From: Methanosarcinaceae archaeon
GTDB lineage: Archaea; Halobacteriota; Methanosarcinia; Methanosarcinales; Methanosarcinaceae
Reading direction: 5' to 3'
NCBI GenBank assembly: GCA_030594665.1
Contig: JAUVET010000002.1
Location: forward strand, 1 to 19,586
DNA length: 19,586 bases
Below the pieces are notes generated by a model, which was not told where the DNA came from, searched no databases, and saw only the letters and a list, made by a program, of their open reading frames with translations. Each line of letters opens with the position of its first letter. Within the stretch, counting starts at the first letter, position 1. Positions 7,188 to 15,338 of this stretch are shown here, piece by piece. A program made the position numbers and the translations under genes.

Positions 7188-7569
7188 AAGAGCAGAACTT
7201 CTTCTGGCGAAAGCAAGAGACGATGAGACGCTCCTTGAAGAAATCATCTCAAATGATAGAATAAGAGATGAAATCATTGGCTTTCATGCACAGCAAGCCT
7301 CTGAAAAGCTACTAAAAACCCTTCTCATGGCAAAAACCATATCTTACCGCAGGACACACGATTTGAGGGAACTGATAGACTTGATCAGGGATAATGACAT
7401 AGAATTTCCGGAAACACTTATGGAAATACGCACCCTCTCACCTTTTGCAGTTGAATTCCGTTATGATTACATTCCCATGGAAGAAGAAGACGATTTTAAT
7501 CGCCAAAAAGCGTTGGAAATGGTACAGCAATTAAGAACGTGGGTTGAAAACAAACTATTGAAGCCATGA
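7174..7569 (+). CDS. HEPN-domain protein (toxin of MNT/HEPN pair)
   Basis: A HEPN-domain protein of 131 residues when started at ATG 7174. That start is preferred because GAAAGGTGG lies just upstream and it gives the usual short overlap with the MNT gene; the longer frame from 7096 would run deep inside the MNT gene. Recognisable blocks are GFHAQQASEKLLKTLL, YRRTHDLRELIDL and FAVEFRYDYIP, as in PF05168 HEPN proteins. HEPN toxins of this kind cleave RNA. The THDL motif is the family signature, but I do not see a textbook Rx4-6H with certainty, so activity is inferred from pairing. Confidence 0.83.
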   Translation: MESLERAELLLAKARDDETLLEEIISNDRIRDEIIGFHAQQASEKLLKTLLMAKTISYRRTHDLRELIDLIRDNDIEFPETLMEIRTLSPFAVEFRYDYIPMEEEDDFNRQKALEMVQQLRTWVENKLLKP

Positions 7570-7687
7570 CCTGCAACCTCTCTAGAAAAATCCTGTTTAT
7601 TTCCGCGACACCATCCTTCCAAAACTCTTTCCGGTAAATTATCAGTCGATACACTAAAAATAACAAAAATGCAGAGAGGTTAATAAA

Positions 7688-10600
7688 ATGAACGAAAACG
7701 AACTGGAACAACTCTGCCTCAACTGGTTCCGCAATAACAGCTGGGATATCGCCTATGGCCCCGACATTGCCCCTGACTCAGCCAACCCGGAACGCACCGA
7801 TTATCACGAAGTGCTACTAAAACGTTACCTGCGCGAAGCCCTTGTGCGCATCAATCCGCACCTTCCCAGCAATGCCATTGAACAAGCCATGGCGGTGGTG
7901 CTAAAACCCGACAGTCCGGATCTAACAACCAGTAACCGCACCGCTCACCGCTTATTACTGGAAGGCGTGCCGGTTGAATACCGGAAAGATGAAAGGACAA
8001 TCCACGACCACGCCTTCTTAATTGACTTTGAGAATCTCGCCAACAATCGCTTTTTGGCAGTCAACCAGTTCACCATACAGGGAACAAAACAGCCGCGCCG
8101 CCCGGATGTTGTATGCTTCATAAACGGCTTGCCAATTGCGGTGCTGGAGCTTAAAAGTCCCAACGATGAGAACACCGATATATGGGATGCGTTCAATCAG
8201 CTGCAAACGTACAAAAACGAGATCAACGACCTGTTTGTGTTCAACGAAGCGCTGGTTGTGAGTGATGGCTACAACGCCCGCATTGGCTCACTGACAGCAA
8301 ACAAAGAACGCTTTTCACCCTGGCGTGTTATCAAACACGAAGACGACAGGCCGCTACTGGAATGTCAGCTCGAAACCCTTGTGCGGGGTTTTTTTGACCG
8401 CGAACTATTGCTCGATTACATCCGCTTCTTTGTGCTCTTTGAAACCGATGGCGAAATGATCATCAAGAAAATCGCAGGATATCACCAGTTCCATGCGGTT
8501 CGCGAAGCAGTAAATACAACCCTGATCGCCGCAAAGATACCGGATGAACACATGGGATATGAGGTCCGTGCAACCTATGGCAAGGAAGTAGTTCCCGGCA
8601 GCAAAAAGGCAGGCGTATTCTGGCATACCCAGGGTTCAGGCAAGAGTATCTCCATGTGTTGTTATGCCGGTAAGTTGTTGCAGCAACCTGCAATGAATAA
8701 CCCCACCCTGGTAGTAGTGACCGACCGAAACGACCTCGACGGCCAACTGTTCCGGACATTTTCCAATGCTCAGGAACTGTTCAAGCAAACACCTGTTCAG
8801 GCTAACAGCCGCAGTGAATTGCGCCGGCTGCTCTCCGAGCGGGAAACAGGCGGCATTATCTTTACCACAGTACAGAAATTCTCACCTTTCGAGAAAGAAG
8901 ACGGCCACCCAATCCTGAACAACCGCCATAATATTGTAGTGATCTCCGATGAAGCACACCGCAGCCAGTATGGCCAAAAAGGGCGCTTCATAGAAGTGAA
9001 AGATGAAAATGGCAATGTCACAGGCAGCAAGCTGGTATTCGGTTATTCCAAATACATGCGTGATGCCCTGCCCAATGCCTCATTTATTGGTTTTACAGGC
9101 ACGCCCATTGCACTTGAAGACAAAGACACCCGCGCAGTATTTGGTGATTATGTTACCATTTACGACATTCAGGATGCTGTAGACGATGGCTCAACCGTAC
9201 CCATTTATTACGAATCCCGTCTGGCAAAACTTGATCTGAATCATGCCGAAATAGAATCATTGTCAGTTCAGGTTGAAGAAGTGGTGGAAGACGAAGAAGA
9301 TGTATCTAACCGCGAGAAAACCAAAGGCGAGTGGAGCCGCTTAGAAAAACTGGTCGGGACGCAACCGCGCATTCGACAGGTGGCTGCCGATCTTGTAGAA
9401 CACTTTGAAGAGCGCACCAGATCCATGGATGGCAAAGCCATGATCGTAGGCATGAGCCGTGAAATATGCGTGCACTTATATGATGCTATTGTAGAATTGC
9501 GCCCGGATTGGCATAACCCGGACACTGACAAAGGCGCGATTAAAATTGTGATGACCGGCTCGGTGTCTGATCGCGAATTGTTACAGCCACACATCTACAA
9601 CAAGCAAACCAGGAAAAAATTGGAAAAACGCTTCAAAGATATTAACGACCCGCTTAAATTGGTAATCGTTCGTGATATGTGGCTCACAGGTTTTGATGTA
9701 CCATGTTGCCACACCATGTATATCGACAAACCCATGAAAGGCCACAACCTGATGCAGGCAATCGCGCGGGTAAACCGGGTATTTAATAACAAACAAGGCG
9801 GCCTTGTGGTGGATTACATCGGAATTGTCAGTGAATTAAAAAAAGCACTGAAAAACTATACCGATGCCAAAGGCAGGGGAGAACCAACCCTGCGCGCCGA
9901 AGAGGCATATTCGGTATTGCTGGAAAAAATGGATGTGGCGCGCGGGCTCTTCCATGGGTTTGATTACAGCAACTTTGAAAGCAACGCCTACAAACTGCTG
10001 GTACCGGCAGCGAATCATATTCTGGGGCTTGATGATGGTAAAAAACGCTATTTAGATGCCGTGCTGGCAATCAACAAAGCCTATTCATTGTGCGGCACCC
10101 TGGATGAAGCCAAAGAGTTGCGTGCTGAAATAGCATTTTTTTCAGCCATTAAAGCCGCTATTAGTAAATTCACATCTGTAGATAAAAAGCGCACAGAGGA
10201 AGATAAAAATTCGGTTCTCAAACAGATCCTGGATAATGCCGTGATTGCAGACGGTGTTGCCGATGTATTCGAACTGGTCGGGTTGGATAAACCTGAAATC
10301 GGATTGTTGTCGGAAGAGTTTTTGGAAGACATTCGGCATATGCCTTACCGTAACCTTGCAGTGGAGTTGCTGGAAAAATTGCTGAAGGACGAGATAAGAT
10401 CAAAAACCCGCAATAACGTTGTGCAGGAAATGAAATATAGCGACCGCTTAAAGGAAACTTTGCGCAAATACAACAACCGTGCTATTGAAACTGCTCAGGT
10501 GATTGAAGAACTTATTCAAATGGCCAAGGAGTTTCAAGAAGTACTGAAACGCGATGCTGAACTTGGCCTGAATCCCGATGAGGTGGCTTTTTATGATGCC

Positions 10601-10852
10601 CTGGCGAATAACGAAAGCGCCGTGCGTGAGTTAGGTGATGAAACTCTTAAAAAGATCGCTATAGAAATTACCGAGAAACTGCGCAGATCTACCACTGTTG
10701 ATTGGCAGGTACGCGATAGTGTAAGAGCTAAATTACGCATTCTTGTGCGCCGTACATTGCAGCGCTATAAATACCCGCCGGATATGGCAGCGGATGCCGT
10801 TGAATTAATACTGAAACAAGCTGAAGTGCTATCAAATGCATGGACACATTAG
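7688..10852 (+). CDS. hsdR: Type I restriction enzyme R subunit HsdR
   Basis: A 1054-residue protein, normal length for HsdR, the translocating ATPase and endonuclease of type I systems. The N-terminal nuclease domain has [20 protein letters not shown], giving Asp140, Glu154 and Lys156 of the PD-(D/E)XK site. The motor follows: Walker A QGSGKS (315-320), [17 protein letters not shown] (421-424), GFTGTPI, and [10 protein letters not shown] as motif VI. The C-terminal helical domain is complete. The start ATG has GAGAGGT about ten bases upstream. The gene appears intact, so together with the hsdS/hsdM side the R-M system could be functional, although its distance from hsdS is large and it may need its own promoter. 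Its start is duplicated twice upstream. Confidence 0.95.
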   Translation: MNENELEQLCLNWFRNNSWDIAYGPDIAPDSANPERTDYHEVLLKRYLREALVRINPHLPSNAIEQAMAVVLKPDSPDLTTSNRTAHRLLLEGVPVEYRKDERTIHDHAFLIDFENLANNRFLAVNQFTIQGTKQPRRPDVVCFINGLPIAVLELKSPNDENTDIWDAFNQLQTYKNEINDLFVFNEALVVSDGYNARIGSLTANKERFSPWRVIKHEDDRPLLECQLETLVRGFFDRELLLDYIRFFVLFETDGEMIIKKIAGYHQFHAVREAVNTTLIAAKIPDEHMGYEVRATYGKEVVPGSKKAGVFWHTQGSGKSISMCCYAGKLLQQPAMNNPTLVVVTDRNDLDGQLFRTFSNAQELFKQTPVQANSRSELRRLLSERETGGIIFTTVQKFSPFEKEDGHPILNNRHNIVVISDEAHRSQYGQKGRFIEVKDENGNVTGSKLVFGYSKYMRDALPNASFIGFTGTPIALEDKDTRAVFGDYVTIYDIQDAVDDGSTVPIYYESRLAKLDLNHAEIESLSVQVEEVVEDEEDVSNREKTKGEWSRLEKLVGTQPRIRQVAADLVEHFEERTRSMDGKAMIVGMSREICVHLYDAIVELRPDWHNPDTDKGAIKIVMTGSVSDRELLQPHIYNKQTRKKLEKRFKDINDPLKLVIVRDMWLTGFDVPCCHTMYIDKPMKGHNLMQAIARVNRVFNNKQGGLVVDYIGIVSELKKALKNYTDAKGRGEPTLRAEEAYSVLLEKMDVARGLFHGFDYSNFESNAYKLLVPAANHILGLDDGKKRYLDAVLAINKAYSLCGTLDEAKELRAEIAFFSAIKAAISKFTSVDKKRTEEDKNSVLKQILDNAVIADGVADVFELVGLDKPEIGLLSEEFLEDIRHMPYRNLAVELLEKLLKDEIRSKTRNNVVQEMKYSDRLKETLRKYNNRAIETAQVIEELIQMAKEFQEVLKRDAELGLNPDEVAFYDALANNESAVRELGDETLKKIAIEITEKLRRSTTVDWQVRDSVRAKLRILVRRTLQRYKYPPDMAADAVELILKQAEVLSNAWTH

Positions 10853-10943
10853 TGGATATTGAGACTTTTTTCAACGATTTGGAATTTGGGCGGAGCTAAC
10901 TGTGATATTCTATGCTGGATGGGTATCTTCCGCCATGCGCACA

Positions 10944-10988
10944 ATCTCAGGCAAGACCGATGATGAGTTAGATAAAATGGAGGGCGGG
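10944..10988 (+). pseudogene. hsdS: hsdS central-region remnant repeating the window start
   Basis: These 45 bases match window bases 1-45 with one mismatch. They encode ISGKTDDELDKMEGG in the HsdS frame and then hit TAG, where the live gene continues with Arg. Patchy similarity (an ATATGCAGCT stretch compared with TTATGCTCAGCT) suggests the homology extended a little further before decaying. The two copies bracket the whole defence region. Confidence 0.85.
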
Positions 10989-11150
10989 TAGCCATATGCA
11001 GCTGGTTTTAATTTTTGGGTGGGAAACTTGGGGTATAAAAGAGAAATATATTGAATATGTTCATTTTTTGAATCTGTAAAACCGTTTATCGATAAGATGA
11101 AAAGTAATTCTCTATATCGCAAAATTCTCTGACAGTTTCAATAATAAGAT

Positions 11151-11161
11151 ATCTATAAATC
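11151..11161 (+). promoter_or_regulatory. Possible TATA box for the isomerase gene
   Basis: TATCTATAAAT lies 23-33 bases before the ATG at 11184, the archaeal TATA-to-start-site distance. This would imply a leaderless or nearly leaderless transcript, in keeping with the absence of a clear ribosome site in front of the ATG. Based on position only. Confidence 0.35.
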
Positions 11162-11183
11162 CCCTTCCGTCAATCTATCATCC

Positions 11184-12110
11184 ATGAAACAGTTACAAGA
11201 TACCGCAGAAAATATCAGCAGCATGGAAATACGCGGCGCAGGCAGGATCGCGAAAGCCGCAGCGGTCGCACTTCGTGATTATGTAGAAGATCTTGAGGCC
11301 GGGTCAATTGAGGAATTCGGTCGCCTGATCGAAAATGCCGCAAAATTGCTTGTTAATACCCGACCGACCGCAGTTTCACTTCCAAATGCGGTCATGATAA
11401 CATCAAAATACACTTCTTTAGATGTGGAAGACGCAAGGAAAGAGATCATCGATAACGCTGAACGGTTCATCAAACAGGCTGATGATGCACTCCAAAAAAT
11501 TGGGGAGATCGGTGCAAAACGCATACGTGACGGCGATGTAATAATGACCCATTGCAATTCCCATGCAGCACTTTCAATCATAACAACCGCTTTTGACCAG
11601 GGCAAGGAGATATCTGTCATTGCCACCGAAACCAGGCCAAGACGACAGGGACTCTTAACCAGCAAGCACCTTCTTGATCATGGAATTCCAACTACGTTTA
11701 TTGTGGATTCTGCAGTACGTTACTACATGAAAGAGGTCGATACTGTTATAGTCGGCGCGGATGCCATTGCAGTTAACGGCGCGCTTGTCAATAAGATCGG
11801 GACATCACAACTTGCACTTGCAGCACACGAGGCGCGAACAAACTTCCTGACCGCAGCCGAGACATATAAGTTCAGCCCAAACACCATTCTCGGGGAATTC
11901 ATCGAAATCGAGGAACGGTCAATTGATGAGGTTCTTGATAAGGAGATTCTTGCAGGTTTACCTAAACTGAATGTCAGGAACCCTGCTTTCGATATTACGC
12001 CACCGGAATACATTGACCTCATAATCACAGATGTCGGCGCGGTGCCGCCAGGGATGGCATACACTATTATTAAGGAGCATCTCGGATGGGATGTTGGCGA
12101 GATGGCTTAA
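11184..12110 (+). CDS. Ribose-1,5-bisphosphate isomerase
   Basis: A 308-residue member of the archaeal eIF2B-like isomerase family that converts ribose 1,5-bisphosphate to ribulose 1,5-bisphosphate. It works between AMP phosphorylase and type III RuBisCO in archaeal nucleotide salvage into central carbon metabolism. Visible features are RGAGRIA near the N-terminus (17-23), MTHCNSHAAL with Cys124, ETRPRRQG (149-156), and GADAI with Asp193. The Cys-to-Asp spacing of 69 equals that of the catalytic Cys133/Asp202 pair I recall for the Thermococcus enzyme. The C-terminus has the DVGAVPPGMAYTIIKE family ending. It stands alone on the + strand between the defence region and the minus-strand graveyard. 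The closest alternatives are methylthioribose-1-phosphate isomerase or an eIF2B-like subunit, both less likely given these motifs. Confidence 0.88.
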   Translation: MKQLQDTAENISSMEIRGAGRIAKAAAVALRDYVEDLEAGSIEEFGRLIENAAKLLVNTRPTAVSLPNAVMITSKYTSLDVEDARKEIIDNAERFIKQADDALQKIGEIGAKRIRDGDVIMTHCNSHAALSIITTAFDQGKEISVIATETRPRRQGLLTSKHLLDHGIPTTFIVDSAVRYYMKEVDTVIVGADAIAVNGALVNKIGTSQLALAAHEARTNFLTAAETYKFSPNTILGEFIEIEERSIDEVLDKEILAGLPKLNVRNPAFDITPPEYIDLIITDVGAVPPGMAYTIIKEHLGWDVGEMA

Positions 12111-12362
12111 GTATGGAAAAAGTCAAAAGTTGCGACGGCACACCCAACCGCAGCAGAGCTACGGGGTATAATATAAGAGTCACCATACCTCGGAATTAAT
12201 TCCAACGCCTGTATATAGCACAGCAACCTTGCGATTTTCTATCTTATCCGTCAATACACATTTCATAATTTCACAGCCATATCCAATAATTTAACATGTG
12301 AATACCCACGGTGATACACAGCGCATAATCACACCATAACCAAGTATAATTGATATTCCCCA

Positions 12363-12622
12363 TCAGTCACCGCTGCCACCCAGATCAATGCTCCACCCCG
12401 CACCAACACCCTTAAACACACCCGGAAACCGCTCGGCAATCTCTTCCTTATGTACAGTGCAGTGACATGCTGCAATCAACCTCATCCCCTCAAGCACCCC
12501 ATACTCCGTACTCCCATGCAAACCCCCGATTATACCCTTAACTGTACCAAATTCGGATGCCGCATTCATGATTCTGGTAAGTCCTGAATGGGAACATCCG
12601 ACAATAACATACAACCCACTGC
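12363..12622 (-). pseudogene. Tail of an MBL-fold gene (decayed copy)
   Basis: Corresponds to the last 90 or so residues of the intact MBL-fold protein at 14043-14735. GSGLYVIVGCSHSGLT is followed by GTVKGIIGGLHGSTEYG, CHCTVHKEEIAERFPG and a diverged end. The N-terminal metal-binding HxHxDH half is absent, so it cannot be a functional enzyme. Its 5' side runs directly into MinD-type ATPase sequence within about 12618-12628. Confidence 0.88.
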
Positions 12623-13135
12623 CGGAATATTAAAATGACCAGCCACACCCGGCACTTGCTCCAGATCGTGAATACCGGATACACTCGGCTCTGTCACAAC
12701 CATCACCATATCAACACCGGTGATCGAGGCGATTACCGCACATCCGGTTCCGGGAGGTCCACCAATGATTATCATATCCTTATTGTGTTTTCTGCAAGTT
12801 TCCTTGTATTGTTCCTGACAAACGAAACAAGTTTTCCGCTTGCTTCCTCCCCGATACCAAGTCTTGCATGTGCCATTGGTCCGAATCGGGTTTTTGATAT
12901 GTAGGCATCCCCTGCCTTTCGCTTGATCATACTGACCGCACCCTCGGGACAGATATACTCACAGACCCCGCATCCCCCACATTCGTAAATGTTGACCGTA
13001 ATATCATCACTGATGGCATCAAACCTGCATGCGTCCTTACATTTCCCACATTGGATACAGAGCGACTCGTCAATGGATGCGACATCCAATCCGGTAAAAT
13101 CAATCGTCTCCAAAATCTCAGGCTGCAATATCAAA
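12618..13135 (-). pseudogene. Internal piece of a MinD/ferredoxin ATPase gene (decayed copy)
   Basis: Matches about residues 45-200 of the intact ATPase at 15339-16235 with near identity over the two 4Fe-4S motifs. It lacks the N-terminal Walker A region and the C-terminal third. A run of five A in the intact gene is four A here (near 12795), shifting the frame and giving a stop. Just after, the conserved Asp of IIIDGPPGTG is Gly. It is therefore dead on four counts: both ends missing, a frameshift and a changed motif residue. Confidence 0.9.
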
Positions 13136-13297
13136 GGCATCTCCGCCAACATGCTCCACAAAATCAGCCTGCGAAAGGATACTGACCACAACAATTAACT
13201 GTCCCTCATCAGTTTGCGGTTCAGCCTTCTCTATGCATGCATTACCCGGAACGACAGCAATGAGAAGTATTATGACTGTCAGTATTTTGTTATTCAT
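13124..13297 (-). pseudogene. N-terminal fragment of a ZnuA-type metal-binding lipoprotein
   Basis: Starts at ATG 13297 (a second in-frame ATG lies at 13309). MNNKILTVIILLIAVVPGNA is a signal peptide with Cys right after it, a possible lipid attachment site. It is followed by IVVVSILSQADFVEHVGGD, the first strand and helix of zinc/manganese ABC binding proteins (ZnuA/cluster 9). The frame ends four or five residues later where the sequence becomes the MinD-type ATPase copy. Only about 59 of the expected 300 or so residues remain. No permease or ATPase genes for the transporter are in the window. Confidence 0.75.
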
Positions 13298-13309
13298 TTT
13301 GATCGGCAC

Positions 13310-13710
13310 CCATTTTCAGATGATCCGGAAGTATTATTGTGCCGATGGTGTAAATACCTTTCATTAAGAGCATTTATTTAGCCACTGCATCGATGTGCCT
13401 GTTAAATGAAAATAGATGTGGGATTCGCATATGGGTGGAATGCGGATGGGTGGCGGGGTTGCTGCCTAGGTTTTTGTTAATTGCTCTGGTCTTGCACGCC
13501 CGGTCGTGCATCTACATTTCTTCTAAAAAATACAAAATAAGAAAATAAAATGAGACTGTCGAAAAAGTGATAATATCAAAACATTCCGAATAACGTTGGT
13601 AAATGAGCGCTATGTTGTGCCTCACTGCATTTATTTCATAAGTTGGAATGGCTCGAAATACGGCTTATTTCGACGATCTCAATATCTCAAAATATTATGC
13701 TGGGACTTTT
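13310..13710. other. Gene-free stretch with small hairpins and a possible IS end
   Basis: About 400 bases without a credible gene. It contains a 6-bp hairpin TGCACG/CGTGCA with a 6-base loop (13493-13510), a GAGACTGTCGAAAAAGT stretch (13552-13568) that resembles the terminal repeat of some insertion sequences, and an 8-bp hairpin TCGAAATA/TATTTCGA (13653-13673). Confidence 0.5.
13653..13673 (-). terminator. Hairpin downstream of the molbindin gene
   Basis: A perfect 8-bp stem (TCGAAATA and TATTTCGA) with a CGGCT loop, 38 bases beyond the stop of the minus-strand molbindin gene. It has no strong T-run after it, so it may be an RNA-end or processing hairpin, or a protein-binding palindrome, rather than a classical terminator. 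Confidence 0.3.
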
Positions 13711-13920
13711 TTATTCTTTAAGTATTAATATTTCGGTCGCTTTGATCACTGCTTTTACTTTATCGCCTTCTTTTAGATTAAGCTCTTCTACCGCCTCTTT
13801 AGTTATCATCGAGGTTAGAACCGAAGAACCGGAAGTCTCGATCTTTACAGTGGAAGCAACCTCTCCGAGCTCTATCTTTTTCACAATACCATCTATATTA
13901 TTTCTTGCACTTATTGCCAT
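13711..13920 (-). CDS. Molbindin (Mop/TOBE domain molybdate-binding protein)
   Basis: A 69-residue single-domain protein. MAISARNNIDGIVKKIELGE (1-20) followed by STVKIETSGSSVLTSMITKE and LNLKEGDKVKAVIKATEILI is the standard Mop/TOBE pattern. Such proteins form hexamers that hold molybdate or tungstate oxyanions in the cytoplasm; SARN, TSMIT and KATE are the usual ligand and contact stretches. It lies 122 bases after the MBL-fold gene on the same strand, so it may be the last gene of that operon or separately transcribed. Length and motifs are complete. The family call is firm. Confidence 0.9.
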   Translation of the reverse strand: MAISARNNIDGIVKKIELGEVASTVKIETSGSSVLTSMITKEAVEELNLKEGDKVKAVIKATEILILKE

Positions 13921-14042
13921 TTATTTCACCATCCATTATGTTTCTGCAATTCCTGCTACACAGCACAATTGCAGTGAATACATCAAGGCAGTTCAAATAT
14001 CTAAATATGTTGGTAAGGTAGACCGCAGGTTGGCATCTGACA

Positions 14043-14735
14043 TTACCCCTCTGTATCACATGCACCGCAGTCATTGCTCCAGCTCCACACCCACCCCGCA
14101 CTAACCGCCTTAAACGCACCCGGAAACCGCTCGGCGATCTCTTCCTTATGTACAGTGCAGTGACATGCTGCAATTAACCTCATCCCCTCAAGCACCCCAT
14201 ACTCCGTACTCCCATGCAACCCCCCGATTATACCCGCAACCGTTCCAAATTTCGATGCCGCATTCATGATCTCGGTGAGTCCGGGGTGAGAACATCCGGT
14301 AATGAGATATAATCCGCTGCCTGAATCCACAACAAGGGACTGTTCTTTCACACCTGTGCCGAGTTCGCCCGTGGAATAGATATTACGGCAGATCTCCTGC
14401 GCGCCGGACACCTCGATCAATCTTGCCCGCTTAGATATCTCATCTTTCAGACGTTTAGAGAACGAAGCCGGCACATAGACTTCCATATCAGGATGTGCGT
14501 TCAACAGAACTGAGAGCCCGCCAATATGATCCCAGTGCTGATGAGACAATACCACCTTCCCGATCTCCTCTGGTGATATGTGAGCTTTTTTAAGGTTATG
14601 GAGCAGTGCACACCCATCCCAACCAGTATCGAACAGTATCTTTATTTCCCCGGTATCAACAAGACAGGAAAAGCCCCAGCCGCTGATGAAACCTTCTTCG
14701 GCTTCGTTATCACAGACTATTGTCAATCTCATCAT
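14043..14735 (-). CDS. MBL-fold metallohydrolase (COG1237-like)
   Basis: A 230-residue metallo-beta-lactamase-fold protein of the group often named after dihydropterin/RFA-P synthase. The metal site HQHWDH is at residues 65-70, with LFDTGWDG before it, ITGCSHPGL (145-153) giving another His, and GGLHGSTEYG and CHCTVHKEE later. The C-terminus is Trp- and Cys-rich (AGWVWSWSNDCGACDTEG). It is the fourth gene of the minus-strand operon, 12 bases after the DUF1847 gene. The pterin-related name on this family comes from remote homology; the substrate here is unknown. The association with Fe-S ATPases suggests a role in metal-cofactor chemistry, but that is inference. A truncated near-copy lies at 12363. 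Confidence 0.82.
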   Translation of the reverse strand: MMRLTIVCDNEAEEGFISGWGFSCLVDTGEIKILFDTGWDGCALLHNLKKAHISPEEIGKVVLSHQHWDHIGGLSVLLNAHPDMEVYVPASFSKRLKDEISKRARLIEVSGAQEICRNIYSTGELGTGVKEQSLVVDSGSGLYLITGCSHPGLTEIMNAASKFGTVAGIIGGLHGSTEYGVLEGMRLIAACHCTVHKEEIAERFPGAFKAVSAGWVWSWSNDCGACDTEG

Positions 14736-14747
14736 TTAATCCCATCC

Positions 14748-15320
14748 TTATTCGCTCATATCGAACCTGTTCTTGAGGTAATAATTGGAATATATCGCAC
14801 CAAGCGGATTGTGTGCCAGAACCCTATCCTTGACTGCCAGGGTTGTTACCGGTGCATGAGAATTTTGGGTAAAAATAATATCATGACCAATACACAATCC
14901 GAGTATGATATTCAGGTCGGTCTTCTTCTCATTAAGCACAAGGGACTGGCCTACCGGATTACATATAGCCTCAAAACCATCGCTGCGCATTTTATCCAGA
15001 CTATACTGGTCCTTGTCAATCCCGCACACCTTGCAGCAGACCGAAAACACCTCGAAATCTCTTGCCAGTATCTTGTGAATGATCCTTGCTTCCTTTTCCA
15101 GGCCAATGCAAAACACAATACCCAATTTCGTGTATCCCATATCTCCGGCATATTGTATCAGTTCTTCCAGCCGCGTCTTTTTCATATAATACTTAGATTC
15201 GATCTCGGCCGATACTTTCATTGATTCGAGTGTTTTTCCCTCGTACCTGACATCTTCCGCAATTGTGGTACAGTCTTTACCCCTGCGGCACTTCTTATCA
15301 TCACATAAAGCACATTGCAT
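14748..15320 (-). CDS. DUF1847 cysteine-rich, probably metal-binding protein
   Basis: A 190-residue protein. It opens with MQCALCDDKKCRRGKDC, Cys3, Cys6, Cys11 and Cys17 forming a likely metal or Fe-S site. Further conserved-looking stretches are GYTKLGIVFCIGLEKEA, SVCCKVCGIDKD, VLNEKKTDLNIILGLCIGHD and TTLAVKDRVLAHNPLGA. This matches what I know of DUF1847 (PF08901), a family of unknown function found in anaerobic archaea and bacteria. It is third in the operon, 18 bases after ATPase 2 and 12 bases before the MBL-fold gene. It was lost from the decayed copy at 12363-13135. No function is claimed beyond probable metal binding. Confidence 0.78.
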   Translation of the reverse strand: MQCALCDDKKCRRGKDCTTIAEDVRYEGKTLESMKVSAEIESKYYMKKTRLEELIQYAGDMGYTKLGIVFCIGLEKEARIIHKILARDFEVFSVCCKVCGIDKDQYSLDKMRSDGFEAICNPVGQSLVLNEKKTDLNIILGLCIGHDIIFTQNSHAPVTTLAVKDRVLAHNPLGAIYSNYYLKNRFDMSE

Positions 15321-15338
15321 TGTATTTCCCCTACCAAT

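Larger units (their letters stand above)
10853..11183. other. Gene-free stretch between hsdR and the isomerase gene
   Basis: Holds a 19-codon open frame overlapping the hsdR stop (ATG 10840, stop 10897-10899, [19 protein letters not shown]), possibly the stub of a lost gene, then a remnant of hsdS at 10944-10988, then AT-rich DNA with a candidate promoter for the isomerase gene. No RNA gene was seen. Confidence 0.6.

Noticed and set aside
12363..13309. Three small real genes in the graveyard
   Set aside because: Each lacks essential parts of its family and runs directly into the next fragment; better called pseudogene pieces.
13643..14104. 153-codon plus-strand open frame over the molbindin gene
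   Set aside because: Antisense to a clear Mop-domain gene and to the MBL-fold tail; no protein-like features.
13898..14173. 91-codon minus-strand open frame between the MBL-fold and molbindin genes
   Set aside because: Overlaps the MBL-fold gene in another frame, Cys/Arg-rich and unlike any family; noise.
14580..15224. 214-codon plus-strand open frame opposite the DUF1847 gene
   Set aside because: It lies opposite a well-supported operon gene, has no recognisable domain and no ribosome site; treated as a shadow.
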